A model generated the notes under the pieces. The model did not search any database and was not told the DNA's origin. It worked only from the letters and a program-made list of their open reading frames with translations. A DNA stretch of 42,037 nt from a virus. The stretch is from the IMG/VR virus record IMGVR_UViG_3300044679_000022, positions 1 through 42,037 of that record, one strand, 5' to 3'. Of the stretch, positions 11,799 through 21,057 are shown piece by piece. The position numbers and the translations under genes were made by a program. The first letter of the stretch is position 1. Every line of letters begins with the position of its first letter.

Positions 11799-12232
11799 AG
11801 ATCACCAAGATACCCAAAGGCTCAAAGGTCCAGGGCGGTTCCGTCGCCGGCGATACGCTGGAGGATCGGTGGGAAAGGCGGTGGCTGGACTACTTTAATA
11901 GGACACTTTGTCCGCCCTTCAGCAGCTTCGACGATCCGCCATCTGTAGCCAACCGATTGCATGCGTGTCCAGCCAGGCAATACAAAATCTTAAAAGATCG
12001 CAAGCTATCCTGGGACTTCGCATGGCCTGAATGCAAGGTCTGCGTTGAAATCCAGGGCGGCCAGTTCATGGCAAAATCCGGGCACACCAACATCGCTAGT
12101 CAGAACCGCGATGCCGAAAAACTCAGGCTGGCCAGTGCGGCGGGTTGGCGGCAACTGAACTTCACCAGCGATGACGTGAAGCATGAGAGGGGATTTGAGG
12201 AACTGGCCAAGGCGCTGGGGCTGATCGCGTGA
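11795..12232 (+). CDS. PD-(D/E)XK (Vsr/VRR-NUC-like) endonuclease
   Basis: This 145-residue protein has the core of a PD-(D/E)XK nuclease: SWDFAWPE with Asp74, CVEIQGGQF with Glu85 (Gln in place of the usual Lys), SGHTN with His97, and Asp106 followed by EKLRLA, then GWRQLNFT. Similar small phage nucleases cut branched or damaged DNA and can serve in recombination or junction resolution. It starts at ATG 11795, overlapping the previous stop. Its motif spacing resembles the intein-nested nuclease at 5351-6001, though the two are not close copies. Confidence 0.75.
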   Translation: MKITKIPKGSKVQGGSVAGDTLEDRWERRWLDYFNRTLCPPFSSFDDPPSVANRLHACPARQYKILKDRKLSWDFAWPECKVCVEIQGGQFMAKSGHTNIASQNRDAEKLRLASAAGWRQLNFTSDDVKHERGFEELAKALGLIA

Positions 12233-12474
12233 TGATTGCCATCTACCAATGCCCCACCTGCGGCCACCGGACAGCCCACCCTCTGGGCGAATGGGCGTTT
12301 GTGGCCTGCTGCGAGAACTGCTTCCAATTCATGGTGGTGGGTGATCGGCCCGATGTAGCCCAGAGGCTTCCAACCTCGGATGAGAAAGCTCGGATCAAAA
12401 AAGAGATAGCCGATGGGGAATGGGAACAGGCCAGGCCGGCCCATGAGCAATACTGCAAACGCTACTGGGGCTGA
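12232..12474 (+). CDS. Zinc-ribbon small protein (80 aa)
   Basis: The ATG at 12232 overlaps the previous stop (TGATG); a GTG at 12229 would give GTGA coupling. Two CxxC knuckles (YQCPTCGHR and CCENCFQF) form a probable zinc ribbon. The C-terminal half is helical and charged. It is the last gene of the rightward arm and overlaps by 13 bases the end of the leftward virion arm. Confidence 0.7.
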   Translation: MIAIYQCPTCGHRTAHPLGEWAFVACCENCFQFMVVGDRPDVAQRLPTSDEKARIKKEIADGEWEQARPAHEQYCKRYWG

Positions 12475-15400
12475 TTCATCGCCTGTAGCTCGGCCATCGC
12501 CGCATCCTTCTGGGCCTGCGTCATGGACCTGGACCGCCCAATCTTCCCGCCACCGTTGCCTTGCGTGAGCATGTCGAACAACGCCTCCCGCTCCGGCAGC
12601 GTGGCCACCTTGTAGACCTTGAGAACATCAGGAACGCTCAGGTGCTCGGCGGAATAGATCAGCGGACCCTGCTTCTCGTACTGGAGGCCCTGCATGACCC
12701 ACTGGCGGCTGGACTCGTCGGATATCTCATGCCCCTTGGCCCGCAACTGCTCAGCCATCGCGTTGCCCGCGTCAAAGCCGTTCTTCCCCGCCTCCTCACG
12801 CACCGCCCTGGCATCATCGATCCTCTGAGCCTCAACCGCGTCGATCGGCTCGCCGTTGCCGTGGTAGCCGAGTTGGTAGGCCAACTGCTGGGCTGCCGAT
12901 TGCTGCTCAAACCGCGGGGCCTTGGTGATCCCCAGAAAAGCCGCCGGACCAACCCCGTGGCGGAACTGCTCAATGCTATACGGCTCTGCTTGCTTGGCGA
13001 CGAATCCAGCCCGCTCCAGAATCCGCCAAGCGGGGTTGTCGTCAGGGTTGGCGATCTCCCGGTTAAAATAATCCTTATTCTCCGCCAGCCCAGTAATCGT
13101 TTCCAGCATTGGAGCCAGCTTGTTCTTAACCACCTGGCTCAGCCCAACATCCTTGATCGCCAGATAATCCTTCATCGCCGAGGGCAGGAACACTCTCGTA
13201 TCGGTCCCGTCAGCATTCTTCTGGCCATTCTTGGGGGCGTACAAATCCTGCATTGACTGCGGAGGCTGCCCTGTGTGCAGGTAGTGATAGACCGCCCCGT
13301 ACAGGCCCACCAGCGTCGGCAGGGCGACCGTGTAGGCGAGGCGATGGGTAAGCCCCGGGGCGTTGCCGGTGACAGCATCCTTGGCTCCAGCCAAGGCATC
13401 GGCGGCCCCGCCGCCAAACTCCTCCACGTTGCCCTTGTTCCAGCCCACAGACCGCAGCGTGGCGAACGACAGGTCCTTGAGCGTGCGGTTCCAGAAGTCG
13501 TTATCGTGCACTACCTGACCAAAGCGATTGTCCACCGAACGCCAAGCCGATCCCATCGCATCGGATAAATCCTGGGCATTGGTTATCGAGGGGTCCTTGG
13601 CCAGAACCGATCGCGCCATCTCGGCAAAGGCCCCCATCTTGAGCCGCGGAACCAGCTTCTCCATGATCGGCTTGGCGAATTGCTCAAGGGCGGCGAATGG
13701 CAAGCGGACACCTGCCCCGATTGGATTTCCGTTATTCCACGCCTTGAGCATCTTATCGGTCATGCCGGTGTGGTAGAACTTGTCCATCCCCATCCGGGCG
13801 CCCTGAATCTGCATCGCATCGGCGATCAGCTTCATTTCCGGCGAGGCGTTCTCAGGATGTAGCCACGCATCCGCCACCGATCCGCCTGTGAAGTAATCGC
13901 GCACGCTCGCCAAGCCGGGAACCGCCGCCGTGGCTAATCGCCTCGCGGCCAGCTTCCCTTGTCCGCCATACGCATCCTCCATCGCCAAGGCCAATTCGCT
14001 GGCCGAGGAATTGATTGCACTGGTCCCGGCATGGAAGGCAGAGATGCCAAGGTTGGCCTGATTGAGCAGATTGTTGGCCATCAGGTATCCGCGAGTCAGT
14101 GGGCCAAAGTAGGCGTGGCTGGTCAGGCCGGGAGTCAGGGCGTTCTCAAAGACATTCGCTACCGGCTCTGGAGCCTGCTTCTCGCCAAAGAGCGGATCGG
14201 GGAGCCGCTTGTAGCCCTCCATCGGCCGCTGCCCGCGGGGAAGATCATGGGTGATGCCCTGCGCCTCAAGCTCATTGAATACATTGTGGGCGGTGATCCA
14301 GCGGTCCATCTGACCCAGACGCAATCGGGCAGCGGTGATTGGGTTGCTCACGGGCTTTAAGCCGGCGGCCAGGGCGTCGGCCTGAGTCTCAAAGACGCGA
14401 GCCTTTGTGAATCCGCCGCTTCCAGCCATCGGGCGCCGGGCATAAAGCTCACGAAGAATCTTGGCGTTGGTGGCCGGATCGCCTTCGTAGACGTGAGCCA
14501 TGTAGTTTTCAAGGCCGTGGAATTCGGGGTCGATGGCCTGAATCTGCTCCAGCCGGTCATCGAACTGGCTCCGCAGATAATCGCTCACCTTTTGCAGATC
14601 GGGGGAATTCTGCGGGATGCGATGCTCGGCGTTATCGGTGATGGCCAGTTGCTCGTCCTTGGGCAGCTTGTCAATCTGCCGCTCGGCTCCCTGCATCGCA
14701 TCGTTGAATTGATCCATCCGCCGGGCGCGTGTTCCGCCGGCCTCGCGGAACAGTTGGCGTGTCTGCAAAGCCGGATCGCCCGATTGCATTCCAAACAGGT
14801 TTTTCACTCCCTCGATCGCGCGAGCCGCCCCAGACACCGACGCTGCCACGGCCGGCCGCACGTCCTGCTCGCCGAATTGGTGAACTGATTCGGGAAGTAC
14901 GATCTGGCCCGCCTGCCGCCCCATGAATGGCGTGGTGGATTCGGCGGGCAACGCCTTTTGCGGCGGGGCGATCTGGTCCCATTCGTCGGGCTGTTTGACC
15001 GGTGCTGACTCGGCGGCAGTTGGTGGCAGTTGTTGCGACTTGTCGCCACTCGGCGGCACTTGGCTTGACTCGGCGGCCGCCTCCGGTGGCTTAACTTCCC
15101 CTTGTTCGCCGGTTGTTTGCCGGTTGTTTGCAGGTTGTTCGCCGGTTGTTTGCTTCTCCTTCGGCGGTGCGATCTTACTCCACTCGTCCACACCATGAGC
15201 CAACGCCTCCCCGCCAGCCCCAATGGCCGCCATCGTGCCGACACCCTGGCCGATCGACTGCTGGGGATTGACGGTGGCTTTCGTGGCCAGATTACTCGCC
15301 GCCTGATAGCCGCCCATCTTCCCCGCCGATTCCGCCATGCCGCCGAGCAATCCGCTTGCCGGGAAGATTCGCGGCGCGGCGCCCAGGGCCATGCCCAAGC

Positions 15401-15941
15401 CGCCCTGGAGGATGTCGTTGACGTACCGGCGTTCCGGGCTGGCGTTGGTCGCATCAGCCTCCTGTGCCCCAGCCCCCATCGCCATCGTTCCAAAGGCGAT
15501 CATGCCGGGAATGCCGGATGCCGCCAGCGGGATTGAGCCAAGGATTTGCGTGCCCGTCTGACTGATCTGGCCGGCCACGGAGTTTGGATCACCAACGGCC
15601 TGTGTGGCCTCTTGCCGTTCCTCCAGAGACTCGGCCTTGAGCTTCCCTTCCAGTTTTCCTGCCAGTGCCGACGATCGATCCGCCCTGATCGCGCTCAACC
15701 CGGCCCCGGCGATGTGGGCGATTTCCCCCCCGCCGGATTCCAATTGGGCGACCATGCCGTGGTAGCCGCGGGAGATGCCGCCCTCGATATTCTCCAGCGT
15801 GCTGGGTGGCGTCCACGAACCTGACGCGCCCCCAACGGGCGGTGGCGGGGAAATCTCATCCCATTCATCTGTGGTTGCGGCGGCGGCAGCACCCTGAGCC
15901 TGCTGGGCCGGAGGCGAGATTGCGTCCCATTCATCGGGCAT
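12462..15941 (-). CDS. Large internal virion / ejection-type protein (1159 aa)
   Basis: It is the last gene of the virion operon, where podoviruses encode large internal proteins ejected with DNA. The N-terminal ~330 residues are low complexity and contain four copies of a short motif, DEW(D/S)xI(S/A)PP, near residues 3, 25, 245 and 320. Residues about 370-1100 are long and helical. The DYFTGGSVADAWL region and the later DYFNREIAN / AEPYSIEQFRHG region resemble the large polyvalent protein-associated domains of phage internal proteins. No lysozyme, protease or NTPase motif was seen. Its start overlaps the stop of the upstream gene (TAATG). It probably contributes to genome delivery; the assignment rests on position and composition. 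Confidence 0.7.
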   Translation of the reverse strand: MPDEWDAISPPAQQAQGAAAAATTDEWDEISPPPPVGGASGSWTPPSTLENIEGGISRGYHGMVAQLESGGGEIAHIAGAGLSAIRADRSSALAGKLEGKLKAESLEERQEATQAVGDPNSVAGQISQTGTQILGSIPLAASGIPGMIAFGTMAMGAGAQEADATNASPERRYVNDILQGGLGMALGAAPRIFPASGLLGGMAESAGKMGGYQAASNLATKATVNPQQSIGQGVGTMAAIGAGGEALAHGVDEWSKIAPPKEKQTTGEQPANNRQTTGEQGEVKPPEAAAESSQVPPSGDKSQQLPPTAAESAPVKQPDEWDQIAPPQKALPAESTTPFMGRQAGQIVLPESVHQFGEQDVRPAVAASVSGAARAIEGVKNLFGMQSGDPALQTRQLFREAGGTRARRMDQFNDAMQGAERQIDKLPKDEQLAITDNAEHRIPQNSPDLQKVSDYLRSQFDDRLEQIQAIDPEFHGLENYMAHVYEGDPATNAKILRELYARRPMAGSGGFTKARVFETQADALAAGLKPVSNPITAARLRLGQMDRWITAHNVFNELEAQGITHDLPRGQRPMEGYKRLPDPLFGEKQAPEPVANVFENALTPGLTSHAYFGPLTRGYLMANNLLNQANLGISAFHAGTSAINSSASELALAMEDAYGGQGKLAARRLATAAVPGLASVRDYFTGGSVADAWLHPENASPEMKLIADAMQIQGARMGMDKFYHTGMTDKMLKAWNNGNPIGAGVRLPFAALEQFAKPIMEKLVPRLKMGAFAEMARSVLAKDPSITNAQDLSDAMGSAWRSVDNRFGQVVHDNDFWNRTLKDLSFATLRSVGWNKGNVEEFGGGAADALAGAKDAVTGNAPGLTHRLAYTVALPTLVGLYGAVYHYLHTGQPPQSMQDLYAPKNGQKNADGTDTRVFLPSAMKDYLAIKDVGLSQVVKNKLAPMLETITGLAENKDYFNREIANPDDNPAWRILERAGFVAKQAEPYSIEQFRHGVGPAAFLGITKAPRFEQQSAAQQLAYQLGYHGNGEPIDAVEAQRIDDARAVREEAGKNGFDAGNAMAEQLRAKGHEISDESSRQWVMQGLQYEKQGPLIYSAEHLSVPDVLKVYKVATLPEREALFDMLTQGNGGGKIGRSRSMTQAQKDAAMAELQAMNQPQ

Positions 15942-17662
15942 TATTGACCGGCATTGAAGCCGTTATAAAGCATTGCCGGGGGAATCTGGTTCATCCCATT
16001 ATCGCCATCCTGGGGCTGCTGCTGTGGCTGGGCAAACTGCTGTTCGTCAAAGTTGGGCATCATGGCGGCGGCGATGTCGGGATGGATGGGCGGCGGGGCA
16101 ACCGGCATCGCCAACCCCTGTTGTTGCGCCGGGGGCTGCGGAGCCGGGGCCTGCGGAGCCGCGCCGCCCTGCGGTTGGCCGCCAAGTCCGCCGGCCTTAT
16201 TGCCGGTGTCGGGAGCGCCACCAGCCGAGGCGATGCCGGTTTGCGGGGGCTGTTGCGGTTGCTGCTGCGCCTGCTGGTCTTGGGCGTTGACTGCGGCGGT
16301 TGACTGTGGATCGCCAGCGGACGGGGTTCCCAGCGCGCCGAGCATATTCCGGCTCACGGGCATCGACTTTCCATCAGGATTGGTAATCGTGTCGCCCTCC
16401 TTCATTCCCTGCCCCGCCGCCCACTTCTGAATCGCCGCCTTGCCGCCGGCGTATACGTCGGGGGGAATCTCATGAATTTTCGGGCCGCCCGCATCCTGCG
16501 GCTCGGGCTGATCGGGAGAGATTGTCGATCCGGTGTAGGTGTTCTGATTCTCGCCGGCAACGGCCGATGCGGGGGCATTGGGTTGTGCCGCGGTCGGTTG
16601 CGTTGCCGGGGGTGATGGCCGTGTCGCTGGCGGAGCGGCCGAAGGTTGCGTGGCGGCGGGGGCTGGGCGAGTGGCTGCACGCATTTGTGCCGACTTGTTG
16701 GCCTTGGCGTTAAGGGCCGACACGTCCTTGAGGGCGTCGAAAGACTTCTTGGCATCGTCCATATTGGGGGGAATCGAGATAGTTTTTCCGCCCGGACCCA
16801 TGATGGTTTTATCCATCATGTTCCTCTTGATGTCGTTCATGTTCTTTTCCATGGCCGCTTGCGTGCTTAACTGCAAAGCCTTTAGTTGGCTGTCATCCAG
16901 CCCGGCCAAATCATCTGGCGTGATCTTAGCGGTCAGAGCCTTAAGGTCCGCCGGGGGATGATCCGTTAGATACTGAATGGCCACGGGATCGTGCTTCATG
17001 GCCTGTTTAACCATCGTCTGTTCAAAGTCGGGATTGTCGCCAAACAGGTCGTGCATCTCTTTGAAGTTTCGATCCTGTACCACCGATTTATTCCATGCGT
17101 TCTGAGAATCGTTGCACATCTTGTTGAACGCCGGATCGGTGAGTTTTCTTTGGTTATAATAGGTTTGCCTAGTCAAAAGCTCTTGCGGTGGAAGCTCGCC
17201 CCTGTCAGTGTAGCTGTGGATGGCTATCAGGTTTTTCATGTACCCTTCGGCATCGGGGTCGGCCATTACCTGCTGTGCCCCCAGCATGTTCTGCACCTTC
17301 TCATACTTCTCGGCGGCGGCTTCGCCCTGATTTTCAGCGATGGCCGCATAGGCCGGGCCGTGGTTTATGACGTTCTGCTTAAACGCATCCGCCCGCGTCG
17401 TCGCCGCGTCGGCCGTCTGCTGCTTAATCCCCAGCCCCGTCGTTCGGTAGGACCGCAACGCCTCCAGATAATTCTCGCGGTACTTCTGATCGGCCAGTTG
17501 CTTGGCGGCCTGGAGGATTTCCTGGGAGAGTCCCTGGAACGCCGCGGTGCGGGCCTCAGCCGCCCGTTCGCGGAGTTGTCCGCCGGCTTCGGCTCCCTGA
17601 GCGGCAACGCCCTCGCTGCCGCCAAAGCTGGATGATCCGGTTGCGCCTGAGGAGAAGTTCAT
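15941..17662 (-). CDS. Proline/glutamine-rich internal virion protein (573 aa)
   Basis: Residues 1-300 are helical and charged (QKYRENYLEALRSYR, then AEKYEKVQNMLGAQQV). Residues 320-573 are very rich in Pro, Gln, Ala and Gly and likely disordered. The gene begins in an ATGA overlap with the upstream paralogue and ends in a TAATG overlap with the large downstream gene, so the block is translated together. Position and composition resemble internal core proteins of podoviruses. No enzyme motif is seen. Confidence 0.65.
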   Translation of the reverse strand: MNFSSGATGSSSFGGSEGVAAQGAEAGGQLRERAAEARTAAFQGLSQEILQAAKQLADQKYRENYLEALRSYRTTGLGIKQQTADAATTRADAFKQNVINHGPAYAAIAENQGEAAAEKYEKVQNMLGAQQVMADPDAEGYMKNLIAIHSYTDRGELPPQELLTRQTYYNQRKLTDPAFNKMCNDSQNAWNKSVVQDRNFKEMHDLFGDNPDFEQTMVKQAMKHDPVAIQYLTDHPPADLKALTAKITPDDLAGLDDSQLKALQLSTQAAMEKNMNDIKRNMMDKTIMGPGGKTISIPPNMDDAKKSFDALKDVSALNAKANKSAQMRAATRPAPAATQPSAAPPATRPSPPATQPTAAQPNAPASAVAGENQNTYTGSTISPDQPEPQDAGGPKIHEIPPDVYAGGKAAIQKWAAGQGMKEGDTITNPDGKSMPVSRNMLGALGTPSAGDPQSTAAVNAQDQQAQQQPQQPPQTGIASAGGAPDTGNKAGGLGGQPQGGAAPQAPAPQPPAQQQGLAMPVAPPPIHPDIAAAMMPNFDEQQFAQPQQQPQDGDNGMNQIPPAMLYNGFNAGQ

Positions 17663-18642
17663 AGTTGTTGGGTCCCTTCACCAGACGCCCCACTGGTATC
17701 AATCTCATTGGCTGGTGCGGGCAATTGCGTTGACGGGCCACCAACAAAGCCGGTGGCTTGCCCAGACGGGAATCCCAGCTTGATCGCCGTCAGCCCGCTG
17801 GTCACGGTGCTGGCCAATCCCGTGAGCGTCGCCGCATTCTCGGTCGCCGACGCCGCATCGTTGGCGCTCTCCGCGGACTGATACCCGCTCACCGCCTCCA
17901 TCGCCTGCAACAGCGTGCTATTGTCGTTGCTGTACTGCGGGGCGGTCAAGTATTGGGCGAGTGCCGTGTTTCCCGCGGTGAGAACCTGCCCCTGCGCCTG
18001 GGCGACCTGCGAGGTCAGGCTGGCCAGATTGGATTCATAGGTCCGCTGGGCACTGGTCTGGCCCGCGATGTCGCCGCTTGAGCCTAGCGTCCCGCCGCTG
18101 GCCTGGGCCTGCGAATTGGCCGCCAACTGCTGCTGCTCCTGCAAGCCAAGCTGTTGCTGCTCAGATGTGCCGAGCGTGGAAAGCTGCTGCTGGGCCTGCC
18201 CATATCCAGTGGCGATGGCCTGCTCGCCCTGCTGGAGATTCTGGAACTGCTGGGCGTTGGCCTGATTGGTCTGTGCTGTCATGTACGGCAGTTCGTTGCC
18301 GACGTTGTTGATGCCGTTCACGTTCGGCGGTGACAGCACCGTCGCCGGGGGCTGCGGGTTGACCGAGAAATTAGTCCCTTGCCCAACCGCCTGCTGTGGG
18401 ATAACCGGCGGAGCTTGAATCTGCTGGGCGGCGGCGTTGCCCGCTTGCGTGGCGTTGTTGCTTTGCAGGGTTGTCGGGATGCTGGAGGCAAAGTTGCTTT
18501 GCGTGCTGGGCGGGATGATCGAGGATGACGGGGCCACGGGAGAAGTCGTGGGCGCCGCTCCCGCCACGGTGCTGCTCACAGAGGGCGAACCTTGCACCTG
18601 CGGGATCGAGGGGGCGGTGATTGTGCCTGCGGCTGCGGCCAT
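17659..18642 (-). CDS. Gln/Ala-rich virion protein, paralogue B (327 aa)
   Basis: It is a clear relative of the gene at 19128-20141: both share YMTAQTNQANAQQ(F/Y)QNLQQG near the middle and, near the C terminus, NTALAQYL-APQY-NDNSTLLQAMEA with small differences. The middle is Gln-rich and coiled-coil-like. Its ATG (18642) follows the previous stop by one base after AGGA. It ends in an ATGA overlap. A role as a core or internal virion protein is likely from position; no catalytic motif is present. Confidence 0.7.
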   Translation of the reverse strand: MAAAAGTITAPSIPQVQGSPSVSSTVAGAAPTTSPVAPSSSIIPPSTQSNFASSIPTTLQSNNATQAGNAAAQQIQAPPVIPQQAVGQGTNFSVNPQPPATVLSPPNVNGINNVGNELPYMTAQTNQANAQQFQNLQQGEQAIATGYGQAQQQLSTLGTSEQQQLGLQEQQQLAANSQAQASGGTLGSSGDIAGQTSAQRTYESNLASLTSQVAQAQGQVLTAGNTALAQYLTAPQYSNDNSTLLQAMEAVSGYQSAESANDAASATENAATLTGLASTVTSGLTAIKLGFPSGQATGFVGGPSTQLPAPANEIDTSGASGEGTQQL

Positions 18643-18643
18643 G

Positions 18644-19117
18644 TCACGATCCTACCCGAATCGACGGCAGCTTGCCGTTAAAAAGCTGCGGGAGCTTTGC
18701 CGCGATATCGCCCACGCCGGCACAGGCCGACAGGTCAACACAATCATCGGGCCGATCATCAAATGGAGTCTGGCCGGGCTGGCCATCCGCCACCGCCCTG
18801 AACATGAAGCTAAAATCTTCCGCCACGGTTCGATCAAACGCCCAGAGGTGATACTGATTAGAGGTGTCCACCAGCATCGACTCGGCTGGATAAATTTCCA
18901 GTGCCACCCACTCAGGCCCGCAGATGTCATTTTTGATCTGCTGAAAATGCCGCCAGTTATGCCAATTGAACTGGTCGATGGCCCGGATGCCCAGATGCTT
19001 GCCGCGCCCAGTGTCGCGGACGGCCACGACGTACAAATCATTGGTCCACACCTCCATATCGCCAAAGAGGGGCGACTCGTAGATCACGTCCGTTTTTTTC
19101 ATCGCCTGCCATTTCAT
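18644..19117 (-). CDS. Hypothetical protein between two paralogues (157 aa)
   Basis: It sits between two duplicated Gln-rich genes but is unrelated to them. The sequence (MEVWTNDLYVVAVRDTGRGKH, then FNWHNWRHFQQIKNDICGPE and EIYPAESMLVDTSNQYHLW) reads like a compact alpha/beta domain known in several phages without an assigned function. ATG 19117 is chosen because AGGGTG lies about 7 bases upstream; the frame also opens with a GTG at 19126. Confidence 0.7.
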   Translation of the reverse strand: MKWQAMKKTDVIYESPLFGDMEVWTNDLYVVAVRDTGRGKHLGIRAIDQFNWHNWRHFQQIKNDICGPEWVALEIYPAESMLVDTSNQYHLWAFDRTVAEDFSFMFRAVADGQPGQTPFDDRPDDCVDLSACAGVGDIAAKLPQLFNGKLPSIRVGS

Positions 19118-19127
19118 AATTTTCACC

Positions 19128-20141
19128 CTACAGTGACGCCAATGCCGTCAGCAATCCAGCCCCGGCCGAAGACGAAAGGAATCCAGCCAGCCCCGCCGCT
19201 CCCGCCACGCCAACGCCCACCTCGGCAATGGTCTGCTGCTGCGCCGCCGCATTGGCCGCCTTATTGCTCTGGTTCTCAAAAGTATTGAACGACGACTGCG
19301 CCTCCATCGCCTGCAAAAGAGTCGAGTTGTCGTTTGCGTACTGCGGCGTCGCCAGGTATTGGGCCAGCGCCGTATTGCCCGCCGCGTCCAGCGTGGCCTG
19401 CTGCTGGCTCATCTGCTCTTTGAGATTGGCCACTCCCAGTTGCCGTGTCGTTTTGCTCTGTGCCGCCACCGATCCGCTCACGGTATTGCCGGTCAGGCCC
19501 GCCGCCTGCTCCTGGGCGACGCCCGAAGATTGCATTCCCTGATTGATCGCATCGAACTGGCTTTTGGTTGCGTTCTCTTGATTCGTATTATTCGCCTCGG
19601 CCCCGGCATACCCGGAGCTTAACGCCCCAAGCCCCTGCTGTAGATTTTGATATTGCTGGGCGTTGGCCTGATTAGTCTGCGCCGTCATGTAGGGGATGAC
19701 GTTGCTGGCGGAGTTGATGCCGCCGGCGATGCTGGGCGGAGCCAGCACTGTTGCCGGAGCTTCCGGGGCGACCGAGAACGATCCAGAGCCAAGCGTTTGC
19801 GTTGGCGTCACTCCGGCCTGTGCGGCCTGCTGAGTCGCCAGCGTGTAGGCGTTCTCAGTTGACGGGCTGGCAAATGCCGAGGTGGGAATCTGCTCTCCCG
19901 CCGGAGGCTGCACGGCGGTATTTGATCCCGACGTGGAATAGGGGATGGAACTGATGAACTGATTTTGCGTTCCGGTGGGAATGGCGTTGTTGCTCGGCCC
20001 GGTCGCGGCGGTGATGGGTGTTGCGACATTGGGCGGCGGCCCGATGGTCTGGCCCTGCTGGGTTGCGGAGACGGCGGAGGTTGCCGGAAGCCCGGCCGCG
20101 TTTGCCGCCGCGAGGTTTTGCTGTAGGGAGCCGCCGATCAT
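19128..20141 (-). CDS. Gln/Ala-rich virion protein, paralogue A (337 aa)
   Basis: It is the paralogue of the 17659-18642 gene, matching in a central segment (IPYMTAQTNQANAQQYQNLQ) and a C-terminal segment (NTALAQYLATPQY, then STLLQAMEA). Small residues dominate the N terminus, and the C terminus has a hydrophobic stretch (VGVGVAGAAGLAGFL) that could insert into a membrane, as ejection proteins may do. The ATG at 20141 is chosen over a TTG at 20147. No enzyme motif is seen. Confidence 0.7.
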   Translation of the reverse strand: MIGGSLQQNLAAANAAGLPATSAVSATQQGQTIGPPPNVATPITAATGPSNNAIPTGTQNQFISSIPYSTSGSNTAVQPPAGEQIPTSAFASPSTENAYTLATQQAAQAGVTPTQTLGSGSFSVAPEAPATVLAPPSIAGGINSASNVIPYMTAQTNQANAQQYQNLQQGLGALSSGYAGAEANNTNQENATKSQFDAINQGMQSSGVAQEQAAGLTGNTVSGSVAAQSKTTRQLGVANLKEQMSQQQATLDAAGNTALAQYLATPQYANDNSTLLQAMEAQSSFNTFENQSNKAANAAAQQQTIAEVGVGVAGAAGLAGFLSSSAGAGLLTALASL

Positions 20142-20166
20142 AAACAACGATCTTAATCCGTCCCGC

Positions 20167-21057
20167 TCAAAACGCCATGATTAAAGTGCCGGCCGCCGGC
20201 GGGAAGCGAACGGCCGAGGCGTGATCGGACAGGGCGATGGAATCCGACACAGAGACGGCGATGACGGGTGTGTAGCTGATGATGACAATTCCCTGGCTTC
20301 CCGTTCCGCCCGTTCCGCTTCCGCCCCCAATGCCGCCTGCCCCGCCGCCACCTGAACCATATCCAGTAGCGTTTGATCCCGATCCCGATCCGGAGGCGCC
20401 GGCGCCGCCGCCTCCGGCCCCGCCAGCGCCACCCCCACTTCCAAGGTAGCCCGAATTGCCGCCGCCGCCGCCGCCGTAGTAGGTGGGCGATCCTGAAATG
20501 GAGGACAGAAATCCATCTCCACCAGCGCCACCTCCAGTGCTTACGCCATTTCCGCCCAGCGTTCCCGCTCCGCCGCCGCCGCCGCCGCCGCCAGACTCAT
20601 CGGTCATATCCCCGTTGCCGCCGGGGGTTCCTTGCCCGGCCGTACCCGCCGCTCCGCTCTGTCCATAGTTATAGAAATAATTGCCGCAACCTCCGCCGCC
20701 GGAACCTCCCGATTGCGGCGGAGCGCTATCTCCCATCGCTCCCGTCCCGCCGGAACCGCCTCCGAAACAGCCAATGACGGGAGAACCGCCCACATTGAAT
20801 ACGCTGATGCCGCCGTTGGCGCTGGGAGACCCGCCGGCCCCCACGTCAATTTGGATTACTTGTCCGGGAGTAACCGATATTCCAGTGACGTATCGAACGC
20901 CCCCGGCTCCGCCGCCGCCCGCTGCATTACCAGCAACAATCGCTGATCCGCCGCCACCGCCACCCGCAACCACCAGGACATCAACAGAATAGACGCCCGC
21001 CGGAACAGTCCATGGCTGATAGGTCCCTACTGTGGAGAATACGACTACGGTTGGCAT
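20167..21057 (-). CDS. Glycine-rich tail adhesin-like protein (296 aa)
   Basis: The N-terminal 30 residues (TYQPWTVPAGVYSVDVLVVAG) resemble the start of the glycine-rich domain found in phage receptor-binding and tail proteins. Residues 30-255 are dominated by Gly-rich runs of the GGGGGG / GSGSGSNATGYG kind, a composition known from polyglycine-II sandwich adhesins. The C terminus has VSVSDSIALSDHASAVRF, a motif shared with the virion protein at 27804-28736. It may be a receptor-binding tip or a fibre component. The start directly follows the previous stop. Confidence 0.65.
   Translation of the reverse strand: MPTVVVFSTVGTYQPWTVPAGVYSVDVLVVAGGGGGGSAIVAGNAAGGGGAGGVRYVTGISVTPGQVIQIDVGAGGSPSANGGISVFNVGGSPVIGCFGGGSGGTGAMGDSAPPQSGGSGGGGCGNYFYNYGQSGAAGTAGQGTPGGNGDMTDESGGGGGGGGAGTLGGNGVSTGGGAGGDGFLSSISGSPTYYGGGGGGNSGYLGSGGGAGGAGGGGAGASGSGSGSNATGYGSGGGGAGGIGGGSGTGGTGSQGIVIISYTPVIAVSVSDSIALSDHASAVRFPPAAGTLIMAF

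Noticed and set aside
20373-20992. Arg/Pro-rich + strand frames opposite the glycine-rich gene
   Set aside because: They are the complement of GGC/GGA-rich Gly codons and have no features of real protein.
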